From the NCBI GenBank assembly GCA_963627135.1, contig CAVFZY010000010.1, positions 124,001 through 188,000 on the forward strand: 64,000 nt of DNA, in the 5' to 3' direction. The stretch comes from CAG-103 sp963627135. GTDB taxonomy: Bacteria; Bacillota; Clostridia; Oscillospirales; Oscillospiraceae. Under the pieces are notes generated by a model. That model worked only from the letters and a program-made list of their open reading frames with translations. It searched no databases and had not been told where the DNA came from. A program made the position numbers and the translations under genes. Below, one piece after another: positions 24,701 to 32,419 of this stretch; within the stretch, counting starts at the first letter, position 1, and every line of letters begins with the position of its first letter.

Positions 24701-25333
24701 CAAGCCTTCCCCTTGAGGAGATTCGCTGCGCACTCTTCAAGCCTTCCCCTCGAGGGGAAGGTGGCGCGGCGGGTACGCCGCGACGGATGCGGTGTTCGTC
24801 GGGCACACACCGCACGACCGGCAGCGCTGCGCACTCTTCAAGCCTTCCCCTTGAGGGGAAGGTGGCGCGGCGTAAGCCGTGACGGATGAGGTGTCGTCGG
24901 ACACACACCGCACGACCGGCAGCGCCGGAGAAAACCGCGACATTTCCACCTCATCCGCTTCGCTGCGCTCGGCACCTTCTCCTCAAGGAGAAGGCATCGC
25001 GCACTCCTACTGCTCCGGCAAGGAGAAGGCTAGGGGTGCGAGCCCTGCACGCGCCGTATGACCGGTATCGCTCCCATTTCAAGCCTTCCCCTTGAGGGGA
25101 AGGTGGCACGGCGTAAGCCGTGACGGATGAGGTGTTCGTCGGACGCGCGCCGCATGACCGGTATCGCTCCCATTTCAAGCCTTCCCCTTGAGGGGAAGGT
25201 GGCACGGCGTAAGCCGCGACGGATGAGGTGTTCGTCGGGCACGCACCGCTTGACCGGCAGCGCCGGAGAAAACCGCGACATTTCCACCTCATCCGGCAAG
25301 CAGAGCTTGCCACCTTCTCCTCAAGGAGAAGGC
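24701..25333. repeat. Cluster of palindromic intergenic elements, left of the DUF559 gene
   Basis: At least four full or partial elements. Type I palindromes (CCTTCCCCTTGAGGGGAAGG or its TCGA variant) start near 24742, 24843, 25084 and 25180, and a truncated one near 24705. Each is followed by GTGGC, an inner hairpin (CACGGC-GTAA-GCCGTG or CGCGGC-GTAC-GCCGCG) and GGATGAGGTG. Right ends carry CACCTCATCC, a GGCAAGC-AGA-GCTTGCC hairpin and a CCTTCTCC...GGAGAAGG palindrome. A linker CTACTGCTCCGGCAAGGAG occurs at 25009 and again near 26225. Confidence 0.9.
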
Positions 25334-25377
25334 TTAGGGCACGCACCATTCCACAACAACAAGAAACGAGGTGCCGC

Positions 25378-25737
25378 ATGAATCCGCACAGCAACCGCCG
25401 CCTGACGCCCAACGCGCAGCGTCTGCGCAGGAACATGACCAAGGAAGAACGGCACCTGTGGTACGATTTTCTCAAGCCGCTGCCCATCACGTTTCACCGG
25501 CAAAAGGTCATTGACCGGTATATCGTTGACTTCTACTGCGCGGATGCACAGCTGGCAATCGAGCTCGACGGCGGGCAGCACTATGACCCGTGCGGAGCCG
25601 CCGCGGACGCCGAGCGGGACGCCGCGCTGCGCCGCCTCGGTATCCATGTGCTGCGCTATGCCAACTCGGACATCTGGCAGAACTTTTCCGGCGTCTGTGA
25701 GGACATCCGGCAGCACCTTTGCGCACACGGCCTCTGA
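25378..25737 (+). CDS. DUF559 domain protein, PD-(D/E)XK nuclease-like
   Basis: A 119-aa protein of the DUF559 family, related to very-short-patch-repair-like endonucleases. The N-terminus RLRRNMTKEERHLWYDFL and RQKVIDRYIVDFYC, followed by LAIELDGGQHYD, supply the Asp51 and Glu62-Leu-Asp64 pattern of a PD-(D/E)XK core; the end has VLRYANSDIWQN. The ATG at 25378 follows AACGAGGTG. The gene has hairpin elements 45 bases upstream and 8 bases downstream, with almost no other flanking sequence, so it may travel with or act on those elements. Function of the family is not established. Confidence 0.85.
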   Translation: MNPHSNRRLTPNAQRLRRNMTKEERHLWYDFLKPLPITFHRQKVIDRYIVDFYCADAQLAIELDGGQHYDPCGAAADAERDAALRRLGIHVLRYANSDIWQNFSGVCEDIRQHLCAHGL

Positions 25738-25745
25738 AGCATGCG

Positions 25746-26262
25746 CCATTTCAAGCCTTCCCCTTGAGGGGGAAGGTGGCGCGGCGGGTACGCCGCGACG
25801 GATGAGGTGTTCGTCGGGCACACNNNNNNNNNNNNNNNNNNNNNNNNNNNCTTCAAGCCTTCCCCTTGAGGGGAAGGTGGCGCGGCGGGTACGCCGCGAC
25901 GGATGCGGTGTTCGTCGGACACGCACCGCATGACCGGCAGCGCTGCGCACTCTTCAAGCCTTCCCCTCGAGGGGAAGGTGGCGCGGCGTAAGCCGCGACG
26001 GATGCGGTGTTCGTCGGACACGCACCGCTTGACCGGCAACGCTGCGCACTCTTCAAGCCTTCCCCTCGAGGGGAAGGTGGCACGGCGTAAGCCGTGACGG
26101 ATGAGGTGTTCGTCGGGCACGCACCGCATGACCGGCAGCGCCGGAGAAAACCGCGACATTTCCACCTCATCTGGCAAGCAGAGCTTGCCACCTTCTCCTC
26201 AAGGAGAAGGCATCGCGCGCTCCTACTGCTCCGGCAGGGAGAAGGCCTGGGGTGCGAGCCTT
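25746..26262. repeat. Cluster of palindromic intergenic elements, right of the DUF559 gene
   Basis: Type I palindromes start near 25756 (with an extra G), 25858, 25959 and 26058, each followed by the inner hairpin in its GC or AT version and GGATGAGGTG or GGATGCGGTG. The cluster closes with CACCTCATC, GGCAAGC-AGA-GCTTGCC, CCTTCTCCTCAAGGAGAAGG and the CTACTGCTCCGGCAGGGAG linker. The 100-bp spacing between the palindromes makes it a degenerate tandem array, interrupted by the N gap. Confidence 0.88.
25824..25850. other. Assembly gap of 27 N
   Basis: Twenty-seven unresolved bases lie inside the repeat cluster, just after GTCGGGCACAC. The true length is unknown; collapsed or missing repeat copies are likely. 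Confidence 1.
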
Positions 26263-26321
26263 ACACGCGGCGCAATACCGAACAGCACCCCCGCACGCTT
26301 TTTTTACAGGAGATGTGACCC

Positions 26322-27242
26322 ATGGCCCAACCCACTCGCGGCCGCAATTCGCAGGCCAAAAATCATCTGATCACCATCGTGCTCGCGCTCATCATCGCGG
26401 GCCTCGCCACGTGGTTCGGCTACGGCCGCGACCAGGTGACCGCCGACCCCACCGCCACGGCCGCGCCCACGGCCCTGCCCGGCGACGGGCTGACCGTGAC
26501 GTATCTCGACGTCGGCCAGGGCGACTGTACGCTGCTGCAGTGCGACGGGCAGGTCATGCTCATCGACGCGGCCGAGGGCACCCAGGCCAACAAGATCACG
26601 GCCTACCTCAAGCAGCACGGCGTGACGGCCATCGACTACCTCATCTGCACACATGCGCACGCCGACCACTGCGGCGGCATGAAGGCTGTCATCGCGGCCT
26701 TCCCGGTGCGCACGCTCTACAGCTCCGTCACCTCGAGCAGCAACGGCGCGTTCCAGCGCGTCATGCGCGCGGCCGAGACGGTGAACCTCGCCATCACCGT
26801 GCCGAACGTGGGCGACACGTTCGCCCTCGGCAGCGCGACCGTGACCGTCCTCGGCCCGCAAAAGCACTACAGCGACGTCAACGACCAGAGTCTCATCCTG
26901 CGCGTGGACTACGGCAGCAACGCTTTCCTCTTCACCGGCGACGCCGAGTATGAGAGCGAGACGGACGTGCTCGACGCGGGCGAGGACGTCCGCTGCGATG
27001 TCATCAAGGCCGGCCACCACGGCAGCCGCACCTCCACGGGCTACCGCCTGCTGTACGAGGCGCAGCCGAAGTACGCCGTCATCAGCTGCGGCGCGGACAA
27101 CGAGTACGGCCACCCGCACGACGACACGCTCAGCCGCCTGCGCGACGCGGACGTGACCGTCTACCGCACGGACCTCAACGGCACCATCGTCTGCCGCTCC
27201 GACGGGGTCGACCTCACCTTTACCACCGAGAAAGAAGGCTGA
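26322..27242 (+). CDS. Membrane-anchored MBL-fold hydrolase, ComEC C-domain type
   Basis: A 306-aa protein with an N-terminal membrane anchor (about residues 16-34) and a Thr/Ala/Pro linker, then a metallo-beta-lactamase fold: LTVTYLDVGQGDCTLLQ, the metal motif THAHADHCGGMK, FLFTGDAEYESE, DVIKAGHHGSRTSTG. This matches the hydrolase domain of ComEC/Rec2 without the transmembrane channel. Free-standing relatives are outward-facing hydrolases of uncertain substrate, possibly nucleases. The ATG follows AGGAGATG. It overlaps the next gene by one base pair of the ATGA type. Confidence 0.85.
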   Translation: MAQPTRGRNSQAKNHLITIVLALIIAGLATWFGYGRDQVTADPTATAAPTALPGDGLTVTYLDVGQGDCTLLQCDGQVMLIDAAEGTQANKITAYLKQHGVTAIDYLICTHAHADHCGGMKAVIAAFPVRTLYSSVTSSSNGAFQRVMRAAETVNLAITVPNVGDTFALGSATVTVLGPQKHYSDVNDQSLILRVDYGSNAFLFTGDAEYESETDVLDAGEDVRCDVIKAGHHGSRTSTGYRLLYEAQPKYAVISCGADNEYGHPHDDTLSRLRDADVTVYRTDLNGTIVCRSDGVDLTFTTEKEG

Positions 27243-28189
27243 TGCCCTTGCACCGCACCCTCTCGCCGGCGGGCGCGTTCTGGCTCGCCGCGTTCACGTA
27301 TTTTGTCTGGGGCTTCACGTTCCTCGCCTCGCGCATCGCGCAGGACTACGGCACGCCGTTCGTGCTGCTGTTCTGGCGCTTCGCGCTGGCGTTCCTGCTG
27401 CTGAATCTGCTGCGCCTGACAGGGCGCTTCCCCGTGCGCTTTCGCGCTCGCAGGCTCTGGCCCGTGCTGCTGGCCGGCCTGTTCGAGCCCGTGCTCTACT
27501 TCCCCTGCGAGCAGTATGGGCTGAAGCTCACGAGCACGTCGTTTTCTGGCGTCATGGTCGCGCTCATCCCGCTGTGCTCGCTCGTCTACGGGGCGGTCTT
27601 CCTGCATGAAAAGGCCACGTGGCGGCAGGTCGTGTTCTCGGTCCTCTCCGTCACGGGGGTGATCGTGCTGGCCGTCTACGCCACCGGCATCGGCGCGGGG
27701 AGCTTTCTCGGCTTTCTCATCCTGCTCGGCACGGTCTTTGCCGGCGCGGGCTACATGGTGGCCTGCCGCGCCTGTGCCGGCAGCTTCACCGCCTTTGAGC
27801 GCACGTACATCACCTGCGGCATGGGCGCGATCGCGTTCGGGGTCCTCTCCGTGCTCGAGCACCGGCACGATCTGAGCGCCGTCGTGCTGCCGATGACGCA
27901 CGCGCCCTTTGCGCTCGCCATCGTGTTTTTGAGCGTGGTGGCCTCGGTGCTGTCGTACCTCGCGCTCAACCGGGCGCTGGAGGTGCTGCCCGTCGCGCGC
28001 ACCGCAGCGCTCATCAACCTCTCGACCGTCGTGTCCGTGCTCGCCGGGGTGCTCCTTTTGCGCGAGCCGTTCGGCTGGGTCAGCGCCGCTGCCTCGGCCG
28101 CCATCCTCGTCGGCATCTGGGGCGTGCAGCGCTTCGCCGCGCCGACGGTGCCGGACGCTGAATCCACCGAGCCGCTGCCCCCGGCGTGA
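27242..28189 (+). CDS. EamA/DMT family transporter
   Basis: A 315-aa protein with ten hydrophobic helices in two EamA repeats (about 15-150 and 165-295). Typical features are FWLAAFTYFVWGFTFLASRIA at the start and PVARTAALINLSTVVSVLAGVLLLREP near the end of the second repeat. DMT exporters move amino acids, nucleobases or other metabolites; the substrate is not predictable here. The start overlaps the MBL-hydrolase stop, so the two genes form one unit. Confidence 0.88.
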   Translation: MPLHRTLSPAGAFWLAAFTYFVWGFTFLASRIAQDYGTPFVLLFWRFALAFLLLNLLRLTGRFPVRFRARRLWPVLLAGLFEPVLYFPCEQYGLKLTSTSFSGVMVALIPLCSLVYGAVFLHEKATWRQVVFSVLSVTGVIVLAVYATGIGAGSFLGFLILLGTVFAGAGYMVACRACAGSFTAFERTYITCGMGAIAFGVLSVLEHRHDLSAVVLPMTHAPFALAIVFLSVVASVLSYLALNRALEVLPVARTAALINLSTVVSVLAGVLLLREPFGWVSAAASAAILVGIWGVQRFAAPTVPDAESTEPLPPA

Positions 28190-28300
28190 ACGGTCCGGAC
28201 GGAGCAAGCACCGCACGTGCTGCACCATGTGACCGTCCCGCACCCCTTGGCCTTCTCCTTGCCAAGCGAATGGTGTGCCATTCCAAAGGCATCTGAGTTG

Positions 28301-28518
28301 CGGGGGGAGCCCGAGGGGGCAAGGCTCGCCTCGGTTCAGATCATGCATCGCCGTAAGGCAATGCCTTCTCCTCGAGGAGAAGGTGCCGAGCATCGCGAGG
28401 CGGATGAGGTGGAAATGTCACGCCCACCTCCAGCGCCGCCGGAAATGCGCCGCATATCCAACGAACACCTCATCCGTCGCGGCGTGCCGCCGCGCCACCT
28501 TCCCCTCAAGGGGAAGGC
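28301..28518 (-). repeat. Palindromic element with B module, downstream of the EamA gene
   Basis: Order on the plus strand: B module (GAGCCCGAGGGGGCAAGG, CATGCATCGCC), CCTTCTCCTCGAGGAGAAGG, GGATGAGGTGG, a spacer with CGCATATCCAACG, CACCTCATCC, GTCGCGGCGTGCCGCCGCG, and CCTTCCCCTCAAGGGGAAGG. It is a single complete element, inverted relative to those at 24701. Confidence 0.85.
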
Positions 28519-28539
28519 TTTCAGAGCGCACTCCGGCCC

Positions 28540-29050
28540 CGGCCTTTGCCCTACTTCCAGTCTAGTATGCTTTTGCATAACTTGTCAAGCGATTTTTCTC
28601 TCAGCAAGAAAGCCGGCCAGCGCGCCCTGCGCTGCACCCGTGTTTTGCACCGCACGACCACCACAACGCACCCAGCCGCAAGTCTGCACCAGACCGCCCT
28701 CCCGGCGTCCGTTCAGCACCAGCGCTCACTCCACGCAACTAGCCACAAGCCCGCACCGGCCCCATCCGCCGCAAATCCGGTTTCCACAATCTTTCCACAG
28801 ACTTTTCCACATTTTTGCCGGTTTTCCACAGCGGCTTTCTTTCCCCTTGGCTTTCTTTGAGAGAGACGGGGTAAGATATGCTATGCAGTGCGTTCCTGCT
28901 GCGCAGTAAGACCTGGTCGGGTACGGTACGGTCTGGTACGGTATGGTGCCCCGTGACGCAGCTGCTACATCACACGTGACAGGACGTTCCTGTTATTTCG
29001 GGTATAATCAGTCACAGAACCAATCCATATTCATTTCAAAGGACGACCCC
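28540..29050. other. Intergenic region with DnaA-box-like sites and short direct repeats, before hflX
   Basis: About 500 bases without a credible gene. GTTTCCACA (28780), CTTTCCACA (28791), TTTTCCACA (28803) and TTTTCCACA (28822) are all in one orientation and resemble the DnaA box TTWTNCACA; the last two fit it fully. A run of GGTACGGT-like direct repeats lies at 28920-28947. A TATAAT at 29003-29008 probably serves hflX. No AT-rich unwinding element and no dnaA gene are visible, so an origin is not claimed. Confidence 0.4.
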
Positions 29051-29051
29051 T

Positions 29052-30332
29052 ATGCAATCTACCGAACAGAAGATCGAACGCGCCGCGCTGGCCGGTCTCG
29101 CCGCAGCGAGCATGGATGCGCACGAGCGCTCAACGGACATTTCCCTTGCCGAGCTCGCCGCGCTCGTGGAGACGGCCGGCGGCCAGCCCGTCGTGACGCT
29201 GCTGCAGAACAAGCCCACGCCCGACCCGCGCACCTTCCTCGGCGAGGGCAAGGTGGCGGAGCTCCGCGAGCTCATCGCCGCCAACGACTGCGACCTAGCG
29301 GTGTTTGACAACGAACTCTCCCCGTCACAGATGCGCGTGCTGGAGGAGGAACTCGGCGTGCGCGTGCTCGACCGCTCGGGCCTGATCCTCGACATCTTTG
29401 CCCAGCGCGCCCAGACGCGCGAGGGCCAGCTGCAGGTGGAGCTGGCGCAGTACCAGTACCTGCTGCCGCGCCTGACCGGCATGTGGACGCACCTCGTGCG
29501 GCAGACGGCCTCGGGCGGCTCGTCGCCGATCGGCACGCGCGGCCCGGGCGAAACACAGCTCGAGACCGACCGCCGCCACATCCGCCGCAAGATCCAGAAG
29601 CTGCAGTCCGAGCTTGAGGACGTGCGCAAGATCCGCCGCACGCAGCGCCGCCGCCGCGAGAAAAACGCCCTGCCGGTCGTGGCCCTCGTCGGCTATACGA
29701 ACGCCGGCAAATCCACGCTGCTCAACTGCCTGACGGGGTCGGACATTCCGGCCAATGACCGCCTGTTCGACACGCTCGACACGACGACCCGCCGCTGGCG
29801 CATCGACGCCGCGCAGGAGGTGCTGCTCTCGGACACGGTCGGCTTCATCCGCAAGCTGCCGACGCACCTGGTCGAGGCGTTCAAGGCCACGCTTGAGGAG
29901 CTGACGTATGCCGACGTGCTCCTGCACGTGATCGACCTCTCGAACCCCGAGTGGGAGGCGCAGGCCGCCGTCGTCGACCGGCTCATCGACCAGCTCGGCG
30001 CGGCGCACACGCCGTGCATCCGCGTGTTCAATAAGTGCGACGCCTACCTCGGCATCCTGCCGCACGGGGAGAACATCGTCTGCATCTCGGCCCGCAGCGG
30101 CGAGGGCGCAGCGGAGCTGACCGAGTGCGTGCGCACCATTCTCGGCCGGGCCGACCACCATGTGACGCTGCTGCTGCCGTATGCGCAGGGTGCGCTGCTC
30201 GAGACGCTGCACCGCGACTGCGCCGTGCTGCGCACCGACTACCGCGACGACGGCATCGCGCTCGAGGTGATCATCCACTCGGAGCAGTGGCCGCGGCTCG
30301 AGCCGTTCGTCATCGCGGACGAGGAGGGGTAA
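29052..30332 (+). CDS. hflX: Ribosome-associated GTPase HflX
   Basis: A 426-aa GTPase that splits or rescues stalled ribosomes. The N-terminal HflX domain (about 20-200) includes GEGKVAELRELI and the GTRGPGETQLETDRR motif. The G domain follows: P-loop VGYTNAGKSTLLN, LFDTLDTTTRRW switch region, DTVGFIRKLPTHLVEAFKATLEE and NKCD. A TATAAT lies about 45 bases upstream. It is followed after two bases by a YigZ-family gene. Confidence 0.95.
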   Translation: MQSTEQKIERAALAGLAAASMDAHERSTDISLAELAALVETAGGQPVVTLLQNKPTPDPRTFLGEGKVAELRELIAANDCDLAVFDNELSPSQMRVLEEELGVRVLDRSGLILDIFAQRAQTREGQLQVELAQYQYLLPRLTGMWTHLVRQTASGGSSPIGTRGPGETQLETDRRHIRRKIQKLQSELEDVRKIRRTQRRRREKNALPVVALVGYTNAGKSTLLNCLTGSDIPANDRLFDTLDTTTRRWRIDAAQEVLLSDTVGFIRKLPTHLVEAFKATLEELTYADVLLHVIDLSNPEWEAQAAVVDRLIDQLGAAHTPCIRVFNKCDAYLGILPHGENIVCISARSGEGAAELTECVRTILGRADHHVTLLLPYAQGALLETLHRDCAVLRTDYRDDGIALEVIIHSEQWPRLEPFVIADEEG

Positions 30333-30333
30333 T

Positions 30334-30972
30334 ATGGACAGCTACCGCATCCCGACCAGATCCGGCGCGTCGGAATACGTGGACAAGCGCTCGCGCTTTC
30401 TGGGCCTCGTGCAGCCGGTCGGCTCCGAGGACGAGGCGCGCGCGGTCATCGCCGCGTGCAAAAAGCAGTATCACGACGCGCGGCACAACTGCTGGTGCTA
30501 CCTGTTGCGCGACGGCACCGAGCGCTACTCCGACGACGGCGAGCCGCAGGGCACGGCCGGCATCCCGATGCTGGAGGTGTTCCGCCGCGCGGGCGTGACG
30601 AACGCGGTCTGCGTCGTCACGCGCTATTTCGGCGGCGTGCTGCTCGGCACGGGCGGCCTGCTGCGGGCGTATACTGCCGCCGCGGCCGACGCGCTCGCGG
30701 ACGCCGGCATCTCGGAGGTGCGCCGCTGGCTCGCCTGCGAGGTCAGCGCGCCCTACGCGCTCTATGAGCCGGTGCGCGCGGCCGTCGCCGCGCTCGGCGG
30801 CGTCGTGCAGGAGACGCAGTATGCCGCCGCCGTGACGGTCTGCGCTCTGCTGCCGGAGGAAGCCGGCGAGGCCTTTGCCGCGCAGGTGCGCGACCTGACC
30901 GCCGGCCGCTGTGCCGTGCGCCCCGTCGGCGAGACGGAGCGCGCCGTCCCCCTCGCCGGTTCCGGCCTGTGA
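30334..30972 (+). CDS. YigZ/IMPACT (UPF0029) family protein
   Basis: A 212-aa protein with the two-domain YigZ fold: N-terminal UPF0029 domain (SRFLGLVQPV, ARHNCWCYLL, YSDDGEPQGTAGIPMLEV, VVTRYFGGVLLGTGGLLRAY) and a ferredoxin-like C-terminal DUF1949 domain (about 135-205). Proteins of this family relate to eukaryotic IMPACT, a translation-stress regulator, but the bacterial function is not settled. Co-transcription with hflX fits a ribosome-linked role. Confidence 0.9.
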   Translation: MDSYRIPTRSGASEYVDKRSRFLGLVQPVGSEDEARAVIAACKKQYHDARHNCWCYLLRDGTERYSDDGEPQGTAGIPMLEVFRRAGVTNAVCVVTRYFGGVLLGTGGLLRAYTAAAADALADAGISEVRRWLACEVSAPYALYEPVRAAVAALGGVVQETQYAAAVTVCALLPEEAGEAFAAQVRDLTAGRCAVRPVGETERAVPLAGSGL

Positions 30973-31181
30973 GCAGGAGCGTGCAGTGGAGCGTTGTATT
31001 CCATAAGGTATCGCAATGCTATACTATCACAACGGAAGAATCGGTGGTTGGGGTGGCGGAACGGACGCCTTTTGAGGCAAAATGGTGCCTGCTGGCGAGA
31101 GTTGGAGTCCGCTGCTATATTTTGATTTCCAATGTATCAAGTGCAGTAAAAGTAGCCCCGCTCCAGATTCTTCAGTTTCCG

Positions 31182-31615
31182 GTGATACTGCCGCACAAGT
31201 TTCAGGATGCGGAGAAGTTCAATTTGCAGTTCTCGGACTTCTCAGAAATCACCGAAACTGCGGACAAGCTGCGCTGGTATCGCTACCAAAAAGGACTTCG
31301 TCAGCGTGATGTGGCAGACTATGCGGGCATCGACCGCAGTACCTATATCCATTATGAAGAAGCAGGCCGGGACTATTATCCGAAAGAGCATATGGAGAAG
31401 CTGGCGGAGCTGTTTGAGGTGCCGCTGGAACATTTGCTGGATGACTATAACCTGTTCTTGCTGCGGGGACAGGGGGAGCAATCAAAGCCATTCGTTTGAA
31501 GCTCGGCTTGACGCAGAAGGCATATGCCGCACGGCTCGGTGTTCCGCTGCAAAAGCTCAAGCGCTGGGAGCAGGGCAAGGTGCAGATATTCAAATCCACA
31601 TGGGAGAAGTATGAG
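31182..31615 (+). pseudogene. Frameshifted XRE family helix-turn-helix regulator
   Basis: The first frame encodes FQDAEKFNLQFSDFSE and an XRE domain (LRWYRYQKGLRQRDVADYAG, IDRSTYIHYEEAGRDYYP) and stops at 31499. The continuation (IKAIRLKLGLTQKAYAARLGV, KLKRWEQGKVQIFKSTWEKY) is read one base out of frame from about 31480 to 31615. Together they resemble a two-HTH regulator common on clostridial mobile elements. A single-base loss near GGACAGGGGGAGCAA explains the break. A GTG at 31182 is the first plausible start. It begins the island that replaces the normal gene order after the YigZ-family gene. Confidence 0.7.
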
Positions 31616-31632
31616 AGCAGACGTAACCATGG

Positions 31633-31673
31633 CAAACGGGCAGACCGGCGCTCAATACCGGTCTGCCCGTTTG
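31633..31673. terminator. Bidirectional terminator in the island
   Basis: CAAACGGGCAGACCGG and CCGGTCTGCCCGTTTG are perfect 16-bp arms around a nine-base loop, between the convergent XRE remnant and the small minus-strand gene. Confidence 0.85.
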
Positions 31674-31681
31674 CGTATGTA

Positions 31682-31858
31682 TCATTTCTGCCCCTTCAGA
31701 TGCTTTGCGGCGGCATCCACCAGTTCCAGCTTCTGCTCCGTGGAGCAGGGCAGCTTCTGGACGTTTTTCAGCACCTGCTCGGACTGGAACTTTGCCAGCT
31801 CCTGTGCAAGCTCCTGCTTCGTCTGCTGTGACTTTGGGAAAATCAAAAATACTTCCAT
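31682..31858 (-). CDS. Small 58-aa protein of unknown function
   Basis: A short ORF (MEVFLIFPKSQQTKQELAQE...) with a very strong ribosome binding site, AAGGAGGG, seven bases before its ATG. The sequence is Gln/Glu/Lys-rich and helical, ending LVDAAAKHLKGQK. It is on the same strand as, and downstream of, a replication-initiator fragment, a setting typical of mobile-element accessory genes. I do not recognise the family. Confidence 0.55.
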   Translation of the reverse strand: MEVFLIFPKSQQTKQELAQELAKFQSEQVLKNVQKLPCSTEQKLELVDAAAKHLKGQK

Positions 31859-31927
31859 GGCCGCCCTCCTTTCCAGAGCATTTGCTGCTTCAATCTATGC
31901 GTGATTTCCAATGCGTATGTAGGCGCT

Positions 31928-32296
31928 TTATACACTGCGCATGGTCTCAGGTCTGAGCATCGGCTCTTCCTTGACGATCAGTTTGGCGTCCGCCGGGTAG
32001 TTCAGCGTGATGAGTGCGGGCTTGCCCAAACCCTGTTTGCGGCGGATAATGAGACCGCTGTACTCCAACTCCCGGAAGATCCGCGTGGTGCTCTGGCGGC
32101 TGCGGTGGAGCTTCACCTGCGCCTGTTCTAAGGTGAAGTAGAGGCGGATGGTGCCGTCCGGCTCGACATAGCCGTTCTGCCGGGAAATGCTGGCTCTGTC
32201 CAGCAGAAGCGCGTAAAGCACCTTGGCGTCGTTGCGGATGTCGCACAGAGTTTCGTCTTGCAGAAGAAACCTGGGAAGAGGCACGTATCTGGGCAC
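31928..32296 (-). pseudogene. RepA_N-type replication initiator, N-terminal fragment
   Basis: 122 codons match the conserved core of RepA_N initiators of plasmids and integrative elements: LPRFLLQDETLCDIRNDAKVLYALLLDRASIS, then a winged-helix with LYFTLEQAQVKLHRSRQSTTRIFRELE and LIIRRKQGLGKPALI. Full-length proteins continue well beyond this point; here the frame ends shortly after at 31928. The only start is GTG at 32296 without a good Shine-Dalgarno, and the usual N-terminal extension is missing. Probably a truncated relic. Confidence 0.6.
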
Positions 32297-32419
32297 GGCG
32301 AGCTATGTAAAGCATGAAGGCAGCCGACCGATAAATATCACATGGCGGTTGGACCGCCCAATCCCGGCGAAGTTCTTGAAGAAGACGAATAAGTTGGTAG
32401 TGGGATAAAGGAGTTTGTT

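Noticed and set aside
24951..25490. ORFs inside the palindromic repeats (recurring ATFPSRGRLE and PPSPQGEGL peptides)
   Set aside because: The peptides are translations of the hairpin elements in different frames. They recur wherever the elements occur, lack start signals and change frame between units.
28780..28830. Chromosomal origin of replication
   Set aside because: DnaA-like 9-mers are present, but there is no dnaA-dnaN or rpmH nearby and no AT-rich unwinding stretch, so only a DnaA-box-like cluster is reported.
32290..32408. Plus-strand open frame (…ASYVKHEGSRPINITWRLDRPIPAKFLKKTNK…) before sbcD
   Set aside because: It looks protein-like and may be the tail of an unidentified gene, but it overlaps the RepA_N fragment start, has no start codon of its own and matches no family I can name.
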